A stretch of DNA of 15,605 nucleotides from Atopobium sp. (GCA_015258785.1 JABZHP010000024.1:1-15605), one strand, 5' to 3'; shown: positions 7,624-15,049, counted from the stretch's first letter. Translations and numbers: made by a program. Notes: generated from the sequence alone by a model not told the origin.

Positions 7624-8490
7624 GTGGGAAGAAAAAAACCAAAGACAAGCCTTGAGTTTGTTCTAAAGGATCCACCAAAGTCTGTGGTGACGCCCTTCCT
7701 TGTGGCTGACCTTGCACTTTTGCTTATGTTTGTGTGTCATATTCCGCTGATGGTTATGGGGGAGTTCCCAGCCAATGACATCCTTCCAGCCGTGTTGGGT
7801 CTTCTAGGAAGTATGTTGGCAGGTGGCTTGATCCTTGTGTGGATTACCCGCGTCAATAAGCGAGATTTTAGGTCATTGGGCCTTCGAGTAAGCTCCTGGC
7901 CAGGATTTATGCGCGGAGTTACCTTTGGCTTTTTGATGGTGCTGTTTACCTTTGGCTCTATCATGCTCATTGAAGGCTTTGACTTTAACTTCAACGCTTC
8001 CTATAACATTTTTGCTGCTCTCTTCTTACTTGTGGCAACCCTTATTGAGTCCGCAGCAGAAGAAATCTTGTTTAGAGGTTACCTACAAACTGGTGTTGCA
8101 GCAAAGAGTTCTTTCCCTGTAGCGCTTGTGCTTCAAGCAGTACTCTTTACCGCAACGTATGGACTAACGCCTAACATCTCTATTGCCGCAGCAATCTCAG
8201 TCTTTTTGATGGGCATTCTCTATGGCTTGGTGTTTTGGCTTACCGATAATCTGCTCATGACCATTGCTATGCACTTTATCTGGAACTTTGTAACCGGCCC
8301 TATTCTGGGCATCTCGGTTACCACTACGCTTCTTCCTACCACGCTCTTAACAGCGTATCCTGCAGCATCTGAGTTTATCTCGGGTGGCGCCTACGGTATT
8401 GAAGCAAGCGTTGTTACCATTTTTGTATGCCTTGCTGCCTGCGCTATAGTAGGTTGGAAATGTTATAAGGCACAAGGCGAGAAGAACTAA
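7624..8490 (+). CDS. CPBP-family intramembrane protease-like protein
   Basis: This 288-residue integral membrane protein belongs to the CPBP (Abi/CAAX-protease-like) family, with about eight hydrophobic segments. Motif 1 is intact: E146-E147-x3-R151 in AAEEILFRG. Motif 3 is present: His217 followed by Asn221 in MHFIWNF. Motif 2, normally F-x3-H, reads F175-TAT-Y179, so its His is replaced by Tyr. Family members cleave peptides in the membrane (Rce1-like) or serve in bacteriocin immunity, but most bacterial ones have no known substrate. The start is GTG with AAGGAG about 5 bases upstream. The stop overlaps the start of queH by one base (TAATG), so the genes are coupled. No link to queuosine synthesis is known, and activity is uncertain because of the altered motif. 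Confidence 0.88.
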   Translation: MGRKKPKTSLEFVLKDPPKSVVTPFLVADLALLLMFVCHIPLMVMGEFPANDILPAVLGLLGSMLAGGLILVWITRVNKRDFRSLGLRVSSWPGFMRGVTFGFLMVLFTFGSIMLIEGFDFNFNASYNIFAALFLLVATLIESAAEEILFRGYLQTGVAAKSSFPVALVLQAVLFTATYGLTPNISIAAAISVFLMGILYGLVFWLTDNLLMTIAMHFIWNFVTGPILGISVTTTLLPTTLLTAYPAASEFISGGAYGIEASVVTIFVCLAACAIVGWKCYKAQGEKN

Positions 8491-9122
8491 TGGCTTCAAA
8501 CATGCTTCAGTCAATTGAGACTCTTTCAGTAGAGCCGGGAACACCGCTGCTGCTCCATGCATGCTGTGGTCCATGCTCACTTGAACCTTTAAAACATTTG
8601 AGGGAAGAGGGCTTTGAGCCAACCATCTGCTGGACTAATCCTAATATTCAGCCAGTTGAAGAGCATGATAGGCGTCTGCAGACATTACTTGCGTGGGCTC
8701 AAGAAGAAGCTCATGTTGAGGTGATTGTGGCAGGAGATCCGCGAGAGCAGTGGGAGCGAGCTGTTGCGCCCCAAGGGTTTGAGCGAGATCGTCGCTGTCG
8801 TGCTTGTTACGCAATCCGCTTGGCAGAGAGTTGTCGTGTGGCGGCTGAGCGCGGGTTTGAATACGTTTCTACAACACTGGCTGTCTCGCCCTATCAGCTC
8901 TTTGATGCGTGCGAGGATGAGCTGGTGTCCATTGCGCATGCTCACGGACTGACGCCTGTATGGAGAGATTTCCGTCCGTTTTACCCAGAGGCTACAAAAG
9001 AGTCTCGTGAGCTTGGTATGTATCGACAAAATTATTGCGGTTGCAGATATTCTGCGGCCGAGGCTCAGATAGAGCGTCATGAAGCTCGTGACGCAAGAAA
9101 GGCAGCACGTCATGCGAACTGA
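8490..9122 (+). CDS. queH: Epoxyqueuosine reductase QueH
   Basis: This 210-residue protein matches QueH (DUF208), the non-cobalamin epoxyqueuosine reductase that performs the last step of queuosine synthesis in tRNA (epoxyqueuosine to queuosine). Conserved cysteines sit in HACCGPCS (Cys25, Cys26, Cys29), RCRACY (Cys103, Cys106) and YRQNYCGCRYS (Cys183, Cys185). The family uses these for an iron-sulfur cluster, a second metal and a redox disulfide. The motifs STTLAVSPY and FYPEATKESRELGMYRQN are also typical. The length is normal. It starts with ATG overlapping the CPBP stop and overlaps queA by 11 bases. The neighbour queA makes its substrate, which supports the call strongly. The C-terminal tail is rich in Arg, Ala and His. 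Confidence 0.95.
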   Translation: MASNMLQSIETLSVEPGTPLLLHACCGPCSLEPLKHLREEGFEPTICWTNPNIQPVEEHDRRLQTLLAWAQEEAHVEVIVAGDPREQWERAVAPQGFERDRRCRACYAIRLAESCRVAAERGFEYVSTTLAVSPYQLFDACEDELVSIAHAHGLTPVWRDFRPFYPEATKESRELGMYRQNYCGCRYSAAEAQIERHEARDARKAARHAN

Positions 9123-10275
9123 CGATTTTGATTACAACCTTCCAGAAGAACGTATTGCACAAGCTCCTGCTGAGCCAAGAGACTCTTGTAGGCTTTTGGT
9201 GCTGCATAGAGAAGATGGCAGCATAGAGCACAAGCACTTCACCGATATTGTGGAGTATCTTGAGCCGGGCGATTTGGTTGTAGTTAACCAGACGCGCGTT
9301 ATGCCAGCTCGCCTTGTAGGTAAAAAGCAAAATACGGGCGGCGTCTCAGAAACGCTGCTTTTAAAACGTCGAGAAGATATTGATGCTCTTGGTGGCGTAT
9401 GGGAGTGTCTGGTAAATCCTGGTAAGCGTCTAAAGCCTGGCGCAGTAATTGAATACCGTGCAGGTGGCTTGCATGCTCCTGACTCAGCCCCTGTTGTGTT
9501 GACGGGCACCATTGTGGACTTTGTTGACGACAACAGGGGAGGTCGCCTGGTGCGTTTTGAAGCACAGGGAGATCGCACTCTTGACGAGGCTATTCATGAA
9601 GCGGGCCACGTTCCACTGCCTCCGTATATTACACAATACGAGGGAGACCCAGAGAAGTACCAGACGGTCTACGCTATGCAGGACGAGCATTCTGCTGCAG
9701 CTCCTACCGCGGGTCTTCACTTTACTCCTGAGCTCATTGAAACCATCAAAGCAAAGGGTGTTCAGTGGGCATCTGTTGAGCTAGAGGTGGGTATTGATAC
9801 CTTCAGGTTGGTAACAGAGGATGACCCTACTAAACACGTCATTCATACCGAGCGCTATCACGTAGCTCCAGAAGTTGTAGAAGCAGTAAAGGCTACCAAA
9901 GCCGCTGGTCATAAGGTTATTGCCATTGGTACTACCAGTGTTCGCTCGCTTGAGAGTGCTTGGGATAATCAGATTCCTGCAGCTGAGCCTCCTGTTGTTG
10001 CTCGTCGCTTTGAGGAGGCAGAAGACTCTGCTGCAGTGACTCATAAAGGCGATATGGTTGCCCGAGAAAACGCAACCACCAACCTCTATTTGATGCCAGG
10101 CTCTACGTTCCACGTGGTAGACACCATGGTGACCAACTTCCACGTTCCACGTTCAACTTTGATGATGCTGGTTTCTGCGTTTGCAACGCGCGAGCAGATT
10201 ATGGACGCCTATCAAAGTGCTATTGACGAGAAGTACCGCTTCTTGTCATTTGGTGATGCCATGATCATCATCTAG
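9112..10275 (+). CDS. queA: S-adenosylmethionine:tRNA ribosyltransferase-isomerase QueA
   Basis: This 387-residue enzyme transfers and isomerises the ribosyl group of S-adenosylmethionine onto preQ1-modified tRNA, giving epoxyqueuosine. Family signatures are visible: N-terminal DFDYNLPEERIAQ (5-17), VVNQTRVMPARL (57-68), AAAPTAGLHFT (195-205), VELEVGIDTF (222-231), TNFHVPRSTLMML (341-353) and YRFLSFGDAM (375-384). I chose ATG 9112 because the family begins M-x-x-x-D-F-x-Y at this point. The upstream in-frame ATG at 9079 would add 11 non-conserved residues and a 44-base overlap with queH. At 9112 an AAAGG ribosome site lies about 9 bases upstream. The position before SAAAPTAG is His instead of the usual Gly, a minor variant. 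The gene is last in the CPBP-queH-queA operon. Confidence 0.96.
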   Translation: MRTDDFDYNLPEERIAQAPAEPRDSCRLLVLHREDGSIEHKHFTDIVEYLEPGDLVVVNQTRVMPARLVGKKQNTGGVSETLLLKRREDIDALGGVWECLVNPGKRLKPGAVIEYRAGGLHAPDSAPVVLTGTIVDFVDDNRGGRLVRFEAQGDRTLDEAIHEAGHVPLPPYITQYEGDPEKYQTVYAMQDEHSAAAPTAGLHFTPELIETIKAKGVQWASVELEVGIDTFRLVTEDDPTKHVIHTERYHVAPEVVEAVKATKAAGHKVIAIGTTSVRSLESAWDNQIPAAEPPVVARRFEEAEDSAAVTHKGDMVARENATTNLYLMPGSTFHVVDTMVTNFHVPRSTLMMLVSAFATREQIMDAYQSAIDEKYRFLSFGDAMIII

Positions 10276-10329
10276 CAAGCTTGATTTGGTGAACGTGATT
10301 ACGTGACCATGACCCTCACGTTCAGCTTG
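10276..10329 (+). repeat. Inverted repeats after queA
   Basis: Immediately after the queA stop, TGAACGTGA (10290-10298) and its reverse complement TCACGTTCA (10316-10324) can form a 9-bp stem with a 17-base loop. CAAGCT (10276-10281) and AGCTTG (10324-10329) pair outside it, sharing one base. No U-tract follows directly. It may be a 3' mRNA stability hairpin or a protein-binding site. Confidence 0.5.
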
Positions 10330-10342
10330 AGAGTTTAAATGC

Positions 10343-10376
10343 AAAAAAGTGCCCACAGTATTGTGAGCACTTTTTT
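10343..10376. terminator. Bidirectional intrinsic terminator
   Basis: The stem is AAAAAAGTGC (10343-10352) with GCACTTTTTT (10367-10376). It continues inward as CACA (10354-10357) with TGTG (10362-10365) after one C/A mismatch, around a GTAT loop. A run of T follows the GC-containing stem on both strands. It lies between the convergent queA and coiled-coil genes and would end transcription from both sides. Confidence 0.9.
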
Positions 10377-10407
10377 CATACGGTATCTACCTGGAGTAAC
10401 GGCGGTA

Positions 10408-11718
10408 TTACCAGTTAAAAATCAGCCATACAAAAGACGCAAGAATCGCTATCATGCCAAGAACAACAATGATGAAGCCAATGCGCTGACCACGAGTTGT
10501 CTCTCGAAGGATTTTCTCGCCAGTAATAAGCTCTTTAAGGGTGAGCTGCTTGGTATTGATGTTAATTACCTGCTCGTCAACAGACTTTCTGAGCTGCTCA
10601 GTAATTTCTGGTGTTGCGTGGATCTCTTGAGCGTCATCAATAACCGATTGTGCTTCATCATGTTTATCTGCTGCCTCGTTAAAGAGCTCCTTGGCTGTCT
10701 TAATTTTCTCTTCAAGACCCTCTATATCTTTGCTCAGAATCCTCTGACGAGCATTGGCCTCAGCTACTACGGCGTCATATTCTTGCTGTTTCTGCTCATA
10801 ATCTTTGCGAGCCGCATCAATAGAAGACTCTGAGGACTCCAACGATTTGCCCTGGGTCCAGTAATGCGTTTGTGCCATCTCAAGTGAAGACTGGAAAGAG
10901 TTCTGTAGTTCCTCAACTTGCTTTTGGGCCTGCTCTGCACGAGCAAGCTCTGACTTAAGGTCTTCCTCAATGCGAACAATTGCATCGTGATTAGCGGCAG
11001 GGTCTGTCTTAAGACCAGCAAGTTCTTCTCTGAGAGAAAGCTGTCTTGCCTGGGAGTTTTCCAGTGCTTTATTTGCAGACGCTACAGCAGCATCGCGTTT
11101 CTCGGTAACTTCTTTAAGCTGAGCCTCGGCGTTTTTAACACCACGCTGTGCCTCAGAGATTGTTTTTGAAATATCATCTAACCTGCCTTTTGCTGTGGCA
11201 GCAACTTCTTTGTAAGGCTTAATCTTTGCTTCGTCGTCAACTTTTTGTTGTTCAAGCTTTTGAATAAGCTGGTTTTTCTTAACCGTGAGAAGATCCACTT
11301 GCGTAGATTGATCGCTCATGACCTGAGCAGTCTCTGCAAAAATTTTCTCTTGCTCAGCAATAATCTGGTCAAATGAGCTCTGCACGTAGTCTCTGTGCTC
11401 TAAGTCTTGCTTGTCTTTAGCAAGATGCTCCTGCATCTGTTTGAGCTCTTGCTTTGCAGAGTTTGTCTCTTTAGCGGCGTTGTGGACTTCTTTGGTAGCC
11501 TGAAAACCTTCTGCAACAGCGGTTGTAGCGCTCTCAAACGCACTGCTCACGCCTTTTGCTACAACCTGAGTAGTGTCTTTGGCAATCTTTTGAATGTCCT
11601 GGGACTTGCTGACTTCAGGTGTGTTTTCAGACTCATTCTGTTCATCAGAAGTTGTTGTTTGAGTATCTATTGTGTCCAAATCCTCGGTTTTAGAGCTTTG
11701 GATATCGTTTTCAGCCAT
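10408..11718 (-). CDS. Coiled-coil protein with a C-terminal membrane anchor, function unknown
   Basis: I do not recognise a family for this 436-residue protein. Residues 1-40 are acidic and rich in Ser, Thr and Gln, probably disordered. Residues 45-85 are an Ala-rich amphipathic helix. From about 85 to 400 the sequence is highly charged, rich in Gln, Glu, Lys and Ala with heptad-like spacing, and almost free of Pro and Gly, typical of long coiled coils. One hydrophobic helix (414-435) ends the chain, with no signal peptide, so it should be tail-anchored with the coiled coil in the cytoplasm. It has no Cys. I placed the start at ATG 11716-11718 because AGGAGG lies 6 bases upstream; an in-frame ATG at 11772 would add 18 basic residues without such a site. 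The gene is monocistronic and ends at the shared terminator. A structural, scaffold or envelope role is possible but not shown. Confidence 0.85.
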   Translation of the reverse strand: MAENDIQSSKTEDLDTIDTQTTTSDEQNESENTPEVSKSQDIQKIAKDTTQVVAKGVSSAFESATTAVAEGFQATKEVHNAAKETNSAKQELKQMQEHLAKDKQDLEHRDYVQSSFDQIIAEQEKIFAETAQVMSDQSTQVDLLTVKKNQLIQKLEQQKVDDEAKIKPYKEVAATAKGRLDDISKTISEAQRGVKNAEAQLKEVTEKRDAAVASANKALENSQARQLSLREELAGLKTDPAANHDAIVRIEEDLKSELARAEQAQKQVEELQNSFQSSLEMAQTHYWTQGKSLESSESSIDAARKDYEQKQQEYDAVVAEANARQRILSKDIEGLEEKIKTAKELFNEAADKHDEAQSVIDDAQEIHATPEITEQLRKSVDEQVININTKQLTLKELITGEKILRETTRGQRIGFIIVVLGMIAILASFVWLIFNW

Positions 11719-11812
11719 GGTGAGCCTCCTACAAGAGTTCCGACTTTTTATTTTTACCCTGTTTTTGAGCAAATCATAGTCTAATTTGGTTCTTTCTGGA
11801 AATAAGATTGGA

Positions 11813-11818
11813 TATAAT
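11813..11818 (+). promoter_or_regulatory. Candidate -10 box of the HPr gene
   Basis: A perfect TATAAT lies 84 bases upstream of the HPr start. The best upstream match, TTGGTT at 11786-11791, is 21 bases away, which is too far for a standard -35, so the -35 is weak or absent. The leader between it and the gene carries the two inverted repeats annotated next. Confidence 0.5.
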
Positions 11819-11830
11819 ACGTTATGTTTT

Positions 11831-11867
11831 GTTACGATAGTAACGATTAATCGAGAATAACTCTCGA
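11831..11867. repeat. Two inverted repeats in the HPr leader
   Basis: GTTAC (11831-11835) pairs with GTAAC (11840-11844) around GATA. TCGAGA (11851-11856) pairs with TCTCGA (11862-11867) around ATAAC. Both lie between the candidate -10 box and the ribosome site. They could be operators or leader hairpins; neither has a U-tract. Confidence 0.45.
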
Positions 11868-11901
11868 GTAGATTTTTGGTTTCCGGAAGGGGAGTCCACT
11901 T

Positions 11902-12174
11902 ATGGTTTCAAAGCAGACTACTATCATCAATGCAACTGGTCTTCACGCTCGTCCAGCATCCGTCTTTGTTTCTGAGGCAAAGAAGTTTGAGAGCAACGTC
12001 ACCATCAAGAATGTTGACAAGGACTCCGCACCAGTTAACGCTAAGTCCATCATGATGATTCTTGCTGCTGGCCTTGGTACTGGCACCAAGATTGAGATTG
12101 CATGCGATGGCGCTGACGAGCAGGCAGCCCTTGACGCTCTTGTCGCTCTCGTTGACAGCGGCTTCGGCGAGTAA
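11902..12174 (+). CDS. ptsH: Phosphocarrier protein HPr
   Basis: This 90-residue protein is HPr, which carries phosphate from enzyme I to the sugar-specific EIIA proteins of the phosphotransferase system. The active-site His15 is in GLHARPAS (13-20). Ser49 in the stretch NAKSIMMILAAG (46-57) matches the regulatory Ser46 of Firmicute HPr, which HPr kinase phosphorylates. The shift from 46 to 49 reflects about three extra residues near 38-44. The start ATG has a GGAAGGGGAG ribosome site about 8 bases upstream. Enzyme I (ptsI) does not follow; the gene has its own terminator after 27 bases and so is transcribed alone. A Crh-like protein is excluded because His15 is present. Ser49 suggests catabolite control but does not prove that a kinase exists. 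Confidence 0.95.
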   Translation: MVSKQTTIINATGLHARPASVFVSEAKKFESNVTIKNVDKDSAPVNAKSIMMILAAGLGTGTKIEIACDGADEQAALDALVALVDSGFGE

Positions 12175-12201
12175 GCTAACGGCTTACATAATGTGCACGT
12201 T

Positions 12202-12227
12202 AAGCCCGGCTTTTGCCGGGCTTTTTT
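12202..12227 (+). terminator. Intrinsic terminator of the HPr gene
   Basis: AAGCCCGGC (12202-12210) pairs with GCCGGGCTT (12215-12223) around a TTTT loop, and the stem is followed by a T run. This is a textbook GC-rich terminator 27 bases after the HPr stop. It lies 15 bases before the next gene, so that gene may be expressed partly by read-through. Confidence 0.93.
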
Positions 12228-12242
12228 CAAAGAGAGGTTAGT

Positions 12243-12620
12243 ATGACATTTGTTGCAACATGGCTCGTAACTACTGTTGCTACGTTGGTGGCCTGCACCT
12301 TAATTCCAGGTCTAACTATTGTGGGAGGCTCGTGGGCAGGTCCTATTCTATTCTCATTAGTACTCGCAGCAGTCAATACGGGCATTAAGCCTGTTGTTAA
12401 GCTACTCTCATTGCCTATTAATGTGCTGACCCTAGGTATTTTCTCGCTCTTTATCAATGCTTTTATGCTTGAGCTTTCAAGTTTTATTTCTAGGAATTTG
12501 CTGCATGCGGGCGTTGCTATTGATTCTTTAGGCACCGCTATCCTGGGATCAATAGTTATTTCAATTGTCTCTTCAATTGTGATTAGCCTTACTGGTCTAA
12601 AGAAGGAGAACCTTTCCTAA
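12243..12620 (+). CDS. Small membrane protein of the phage-holin-4-2-like family (PF04020)
   Basis: This 125-residue protein has four hydrophobic helices (about 3-23, 31-48, 58-80, 92-116). The pattern N45-x3-KP50, LSLPIN (55-60), LTLG (62-65) and FINAF (70-74) fits the PF04020 family. Members are common chromosomal membrane proteins of unknown role; despite the name they are not established holins, and there is no phage context here. The start is ATG 12243 with AGAGAGG about 5 bases upstream; an in-frame ATG at 12213 lies inside the HPr terminator and is rejected. No separate promoter is obvious in the 15 bases after the terminator, so it may rely on read-through from HPr. Its last 32 bases overlap the convergent hydrolase gene. 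Confidence 0.85.
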   Translation: MTFVATWLVTTVATLVACTLIPGLTIVGGSWAGPILFSLVLAAVNTGIKPVVKLLSLPINVLTLGIFSLFINAFMLELSSFISRNLLHAGVAIDSLGTAILGSIVISIVSSIVISLTGLKKENLS

Positions 12621-13815
12621 GTTCCTTTTGGGCTTTATCAAGCTTGGCAAAACTATCCGAGATAGCAGAGGTAATCTGAGAGATCTGCGATGACTCGGTA
12701 ATATTTTCAATTAAAGATGTTGCGGATGCATTGACAAGCGAACTAAGGAGGTCAAAGAAGACTTCTTTAGTTTGCTTTTCTGTTTTAGTGAGTGCCGCAA
12801 CAACAGGCTGTAAGCTTGCGGGTGAGCTAATAATGTCGCTGAAATAGACTGCTCCGCCTGCCGAAAGGGCATCAAAGAGCTCGTTAGTAAAATGCTCTCG
12901 ATCAGAGAGGGGGAGTTCTTTATACCAGTTGCTAAACGCTTCATTAATCTTTTTACATTCCAGCTGGAAATCATTAGCAAATTCAAAGGTATTGCGCATG
13001 ACCTGCCATGAAACACCGTCGTGAGCCATCATACCTGTCTCGGAGCTTTTTACGATGAGCTTTGGAACAGCAGGATCATCAAAAATCATGCCAACTACAC
13101 TAAACTCAGGCAAAATTCTGATGTATTTATCTCCAAGCACCTTATGGGCTGTGGTGGGAAGAATTTCTGGACACATGTTAGGACCGTCGTTACTCCAGAC
13201 GCGGTCAAACGTGCCAAGAAGCTCTTCAGGACAGACTGTTGCTGCGTATGCCGCAAGGTTACCGCCTTTAGAGTGGCCACCAACCATGATATTTGCGCAG
13301 GTAGTGCTATTGCCTGCTGCAAGGTGTTCGCGAATGCGCTTCTCAAGGTATAGTGCCGCCGACTTATCGGCGGACGTAACCTGGAAGCTCAGGTTAAGGT
13401 TTTCTCGCCAGCCAACGAGCGTGCCGTCAGTTCCTCTAAAAGAAACAAACATCTGCCCCGTAGGAAGATAGGCGGTAAACGCTGCAAACTGCAGGTTTTT
13501 CTCGACATTAATGCGGTCTACATAGCGACCAAGCTCAATGTTGGCAAAGCGGGGAGCGTTGACCAGCGCCTCAAGGAAGGTTCCATCAACGCGAGAAAAT
13601 CCTGTGATAAGAGACGGATCATCTTTAAGTTTCTTCAGCATTTTGGCGCAAGCGTCACCAAGTAGAACGCGCTTCTCGCTACGTTCAGAAGGCACGACGC
13701 CGCCAAATCCCAAATAGGAAAGAATTGAAAGAATCAGGTTATCAACGTTGTTAAAAGGGTCATTTTCAAACGTGAGATCGCCGCGCCAGTGTAGATAGTC
13801 AACGACATTTGCCAT
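12589..13815 (-). CDS. DUF2974/Mbeg1-like lipase-fold hydrolase
   Basis: This 408-residue protein resembles the DUF2974 (Mbeg1-like) family of alpha/beta hydrolases related to class 3 lipases. FRGTD is at 126-130, where lipases carry the oxyanion-side strand motif. The nucleophile elbow GHSKGGN places Ser182 as the catalytic serine, as in GHSLGG of lipases. A downstream Asp (Asp209 in NDGP) and His265 in AHDGVSW are likely triad partners. Residues about 320-400 form a helical Ser- and Lys-rich tail. There is no signal peptide, so it is predicted cytoplasmic. The substrate is unknown. The ATG has AGAGG 4 bases upstream. The gene is divergent from the acyltransferase gene (72-base spacer) and convergent with the PF04020-family gene, overlapping it by 32 bases. 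Confidence 0.87.
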   Translation of the reverse strand: MANVVDYLHWRGDLTFENDPFNNVDNLILSILSYLGFGGVVPSERSEKRVLLGDACAKMLKKLKDDPSLITGFSRVDGTFLEALVNAPRFANIELGRYVDRINVEKNLQFAAFTAYLPTGQMFVSFRGTDGTLVGWRENLNLSFQVTSADKSAALYLEKRIREHLAAGNSTTCANIMVGGHSKGGNLAAYAATVCPEELLGTFDRVWSNDGPNMCPEILPTTAHKVLGDKYIRILPEFSVVGMIFDDPAVPKLIVKSSETGMMAHDGVSWQVMRNTFEFANDFQLECKKINEAFSNWYKELPLSDREHFTNELFDALSAGGAVYFSDIISSPASLQPVVAALTKTEKQTKEVFFDLLSSLVNASATSLIENITESSQISQITSAISDSFAKLDKAQKELRKGSPSLDQ

Positions 13816-13887
13816 GATGCCTCTTTCCCGCTGGTACTTTTCGTATACTAAGCATAGATGAAGTTTGATTGATTTGGGGAGAAGCCC
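13816..13887. promoter_or_regulatory. Short divergent promoter region
   Basis: These 72 bases separate the leftward hydrolase from the rightward acyltransferase. TATACT at 13844-13849 is a fair -10 box for the rightward gene, but no good -35 was found. GGGGAG (13876-13881) is the ribosome site of the acyltransferase. The two promoters would have to overlap. Confidence 0.35.
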
Positions 13888-15021
13888 GTGGAAAAAGCTA
13901 CAGTTTCTTCAAAAGCAATTGCTACTAAGAAGCGCTTTGTTTTTGCAGATATTCTTACCATTTTGGCAGGTATTGCTGTTGTTATGCTGCATACCTCACT
14001 TAACGTTTTTTCGCTTGCGCACACTAAAACATGGGCCTTCTCTTTAGCTCTGCAAGCAGCGTTTATTTACGCGGTGCCCATCTTTTTTATGCTGAGTGGT
14101 ATGAATTTGCTTGGATATAGAAGTAAATACTCTACAAAGACATTCTTTATGAAGCGTGCTAGAAAGACGCTGATGGCGCTTATTTTTGGCAGCGTAGCGG
14201 TGTATCTGATGTACGTGCTTTTTCCTACAAAGTTTTGGGGTGCCGAAGAGGTTGCCGCAAGTGCTGGTGTTGTTGATTTTGTAAAGCGCTTTCTAACCAA
14301 TAACGTTAACAGCACTCTTTGGTTCATCTATACCATTTTGTATCTATATCTTTTGACGCCTGTGCTTTCTTTGGTAGTTCAAAAGAAAGAAACCCTGCTC
14401 TATGTTATGGCACTTACGCTCTTTGTGAGCTTTGGTTTGCCTCTTCTTGAGTTTCTTGGTGTTCGTGGTGTTTACTTTGATCAGCTGTTTAGATGGGCTG
14501 CGTTTAACAGCGATGGCCTTTTCTACTATCTGCTGGGATATTACGTTAAGACGTATTACGATGAGCTTCCAAAATTTACTAAAAACAATTTAGTACTTGC
14601 TGTAATTTTCTTACTTTCGTCTGCGGCTATGTTTGTCTGGGGACTTATTGCTAACAACTTTGGAACCCCATTGACTCCAGAAATGACGTATCAGAGTTAT
14701 CCAGTTGCTATTAAAAACTTCCTTTGTGTAGTACAAGCGGCATCTTTGTTCCTGTTTGTGCTGAATCTTGAGCCAAGGCTGCAGGAGCTTTCCGATGGTG
14801 CCAAGAAATGCATCAGCACGGTATCTGCTGGTGTTTTAGGAGTTTATCTGTTCCAGATTCCTGTTATTAATTTCTTGGGACTAAGACTTGGCCGATTCCC
14901 GTACAGCTTGCTTGGTAACGCTTTTGTACGAGGCATCTTTGTCTTTGTAGTCACAATTGTTGTAGTTATGGTGTTCCAGTGGCTGATGAGACAGGTCAAG
15001 CTGAAATTATCTGCTAAATAG
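13888..15021 (+). CDS. Membrane acyltransferase 3 family protein
   Basis: This 377-residue membrane protein has about ten hydrophobic helices. It fits the acyltransferase 3 family (OatA, WecH and Oac relatives), which move acetyl or other acyl groups onto cell-wall sugars, polysaccharides or lipids. The first helix carries DILTILAGIAVVMLHTS (21-37), where the family has D-x-x-R-x-x-A-x3-VV-x-x-H, and His35 is the expected catalytic His; the usual Arg is Thr here. FFMLSG (66-71) and LWFIYTILYLYLLTPVL near residue 150 are also typical. There is no C-terminal SGNH domain, so it is the short form. The start is GTG with GGGGAG about 6 bases upstream. No terminator is evident before the next ORF. 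The acceptor is unknown. Confidence 0.9.
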   Translation: MEKATVSSKAIATKKRFVFADILTILAGIAVVMLHTSLNVFSLAHTKTWAFSLALQAAFIYAVPIFFMLSGMNLLGYRSKYSTKTFFMKRARKTLMALIFGSVAVYLMYVLFPTKFWGAEEVAASAGVVDFVKRFLTNNVNSTLWFIYTILYLYLLTPVLSLVVQKKETLLYVMALTLFVSFGLPLLEFLGVRGVYFDQLFRWAAFNSDGLFYYLLGYYVKTYYDELPKFTKNNLVLAVIFLLSSAAMFVWGLIANNFGTPLTPEMTYQSYPVAIKNFLCVVQAASLFLFVLNLEPRLQELSDGAKKCISTVSAGVLGVYLFQIPVINFLGLRLGRFPYSLLGNAFVRGIFVFVVTIVVVMVFQWLMRQVKLKLSAK

Positions 15022-15049
15022 GCGCTCTATTTCATCAGAGAAATTGAGT

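Noticed and set aside
9079..9111. Upstream in-frame ATG start for queA
   Set aside because: The added 11 residues are not conserved in QueA and lie inside queH; the family N-terminus begins at 9112.
10339..10833. Plus-strand ORF antisense to the coiled-coil gene
   Set aside because: It starts at the bidirectional terminator stem and its hydrophobic Cys-rich product is what results from reading a Glu/Lys/Gln coiled coil in reverse; no ribosome site.
11719..11772. Longer N-terminus for the coiled-coil protein
   Set aside because: No ribosome site near the ATG at 11772, whereas AGGAGG lies 6 bases before the ATG at 11718.
12213..12242. Longer N-terminus for the PF04020-family protein
   Set aside because: The upstream ATG sits in the loop and stem of the HPr terminator and lacks a ribosome site.
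12243..12620. Phage holin or prophage remnant
   Set aside because: The family name is historical; no endolysin, structural or integrase genes are nearby.
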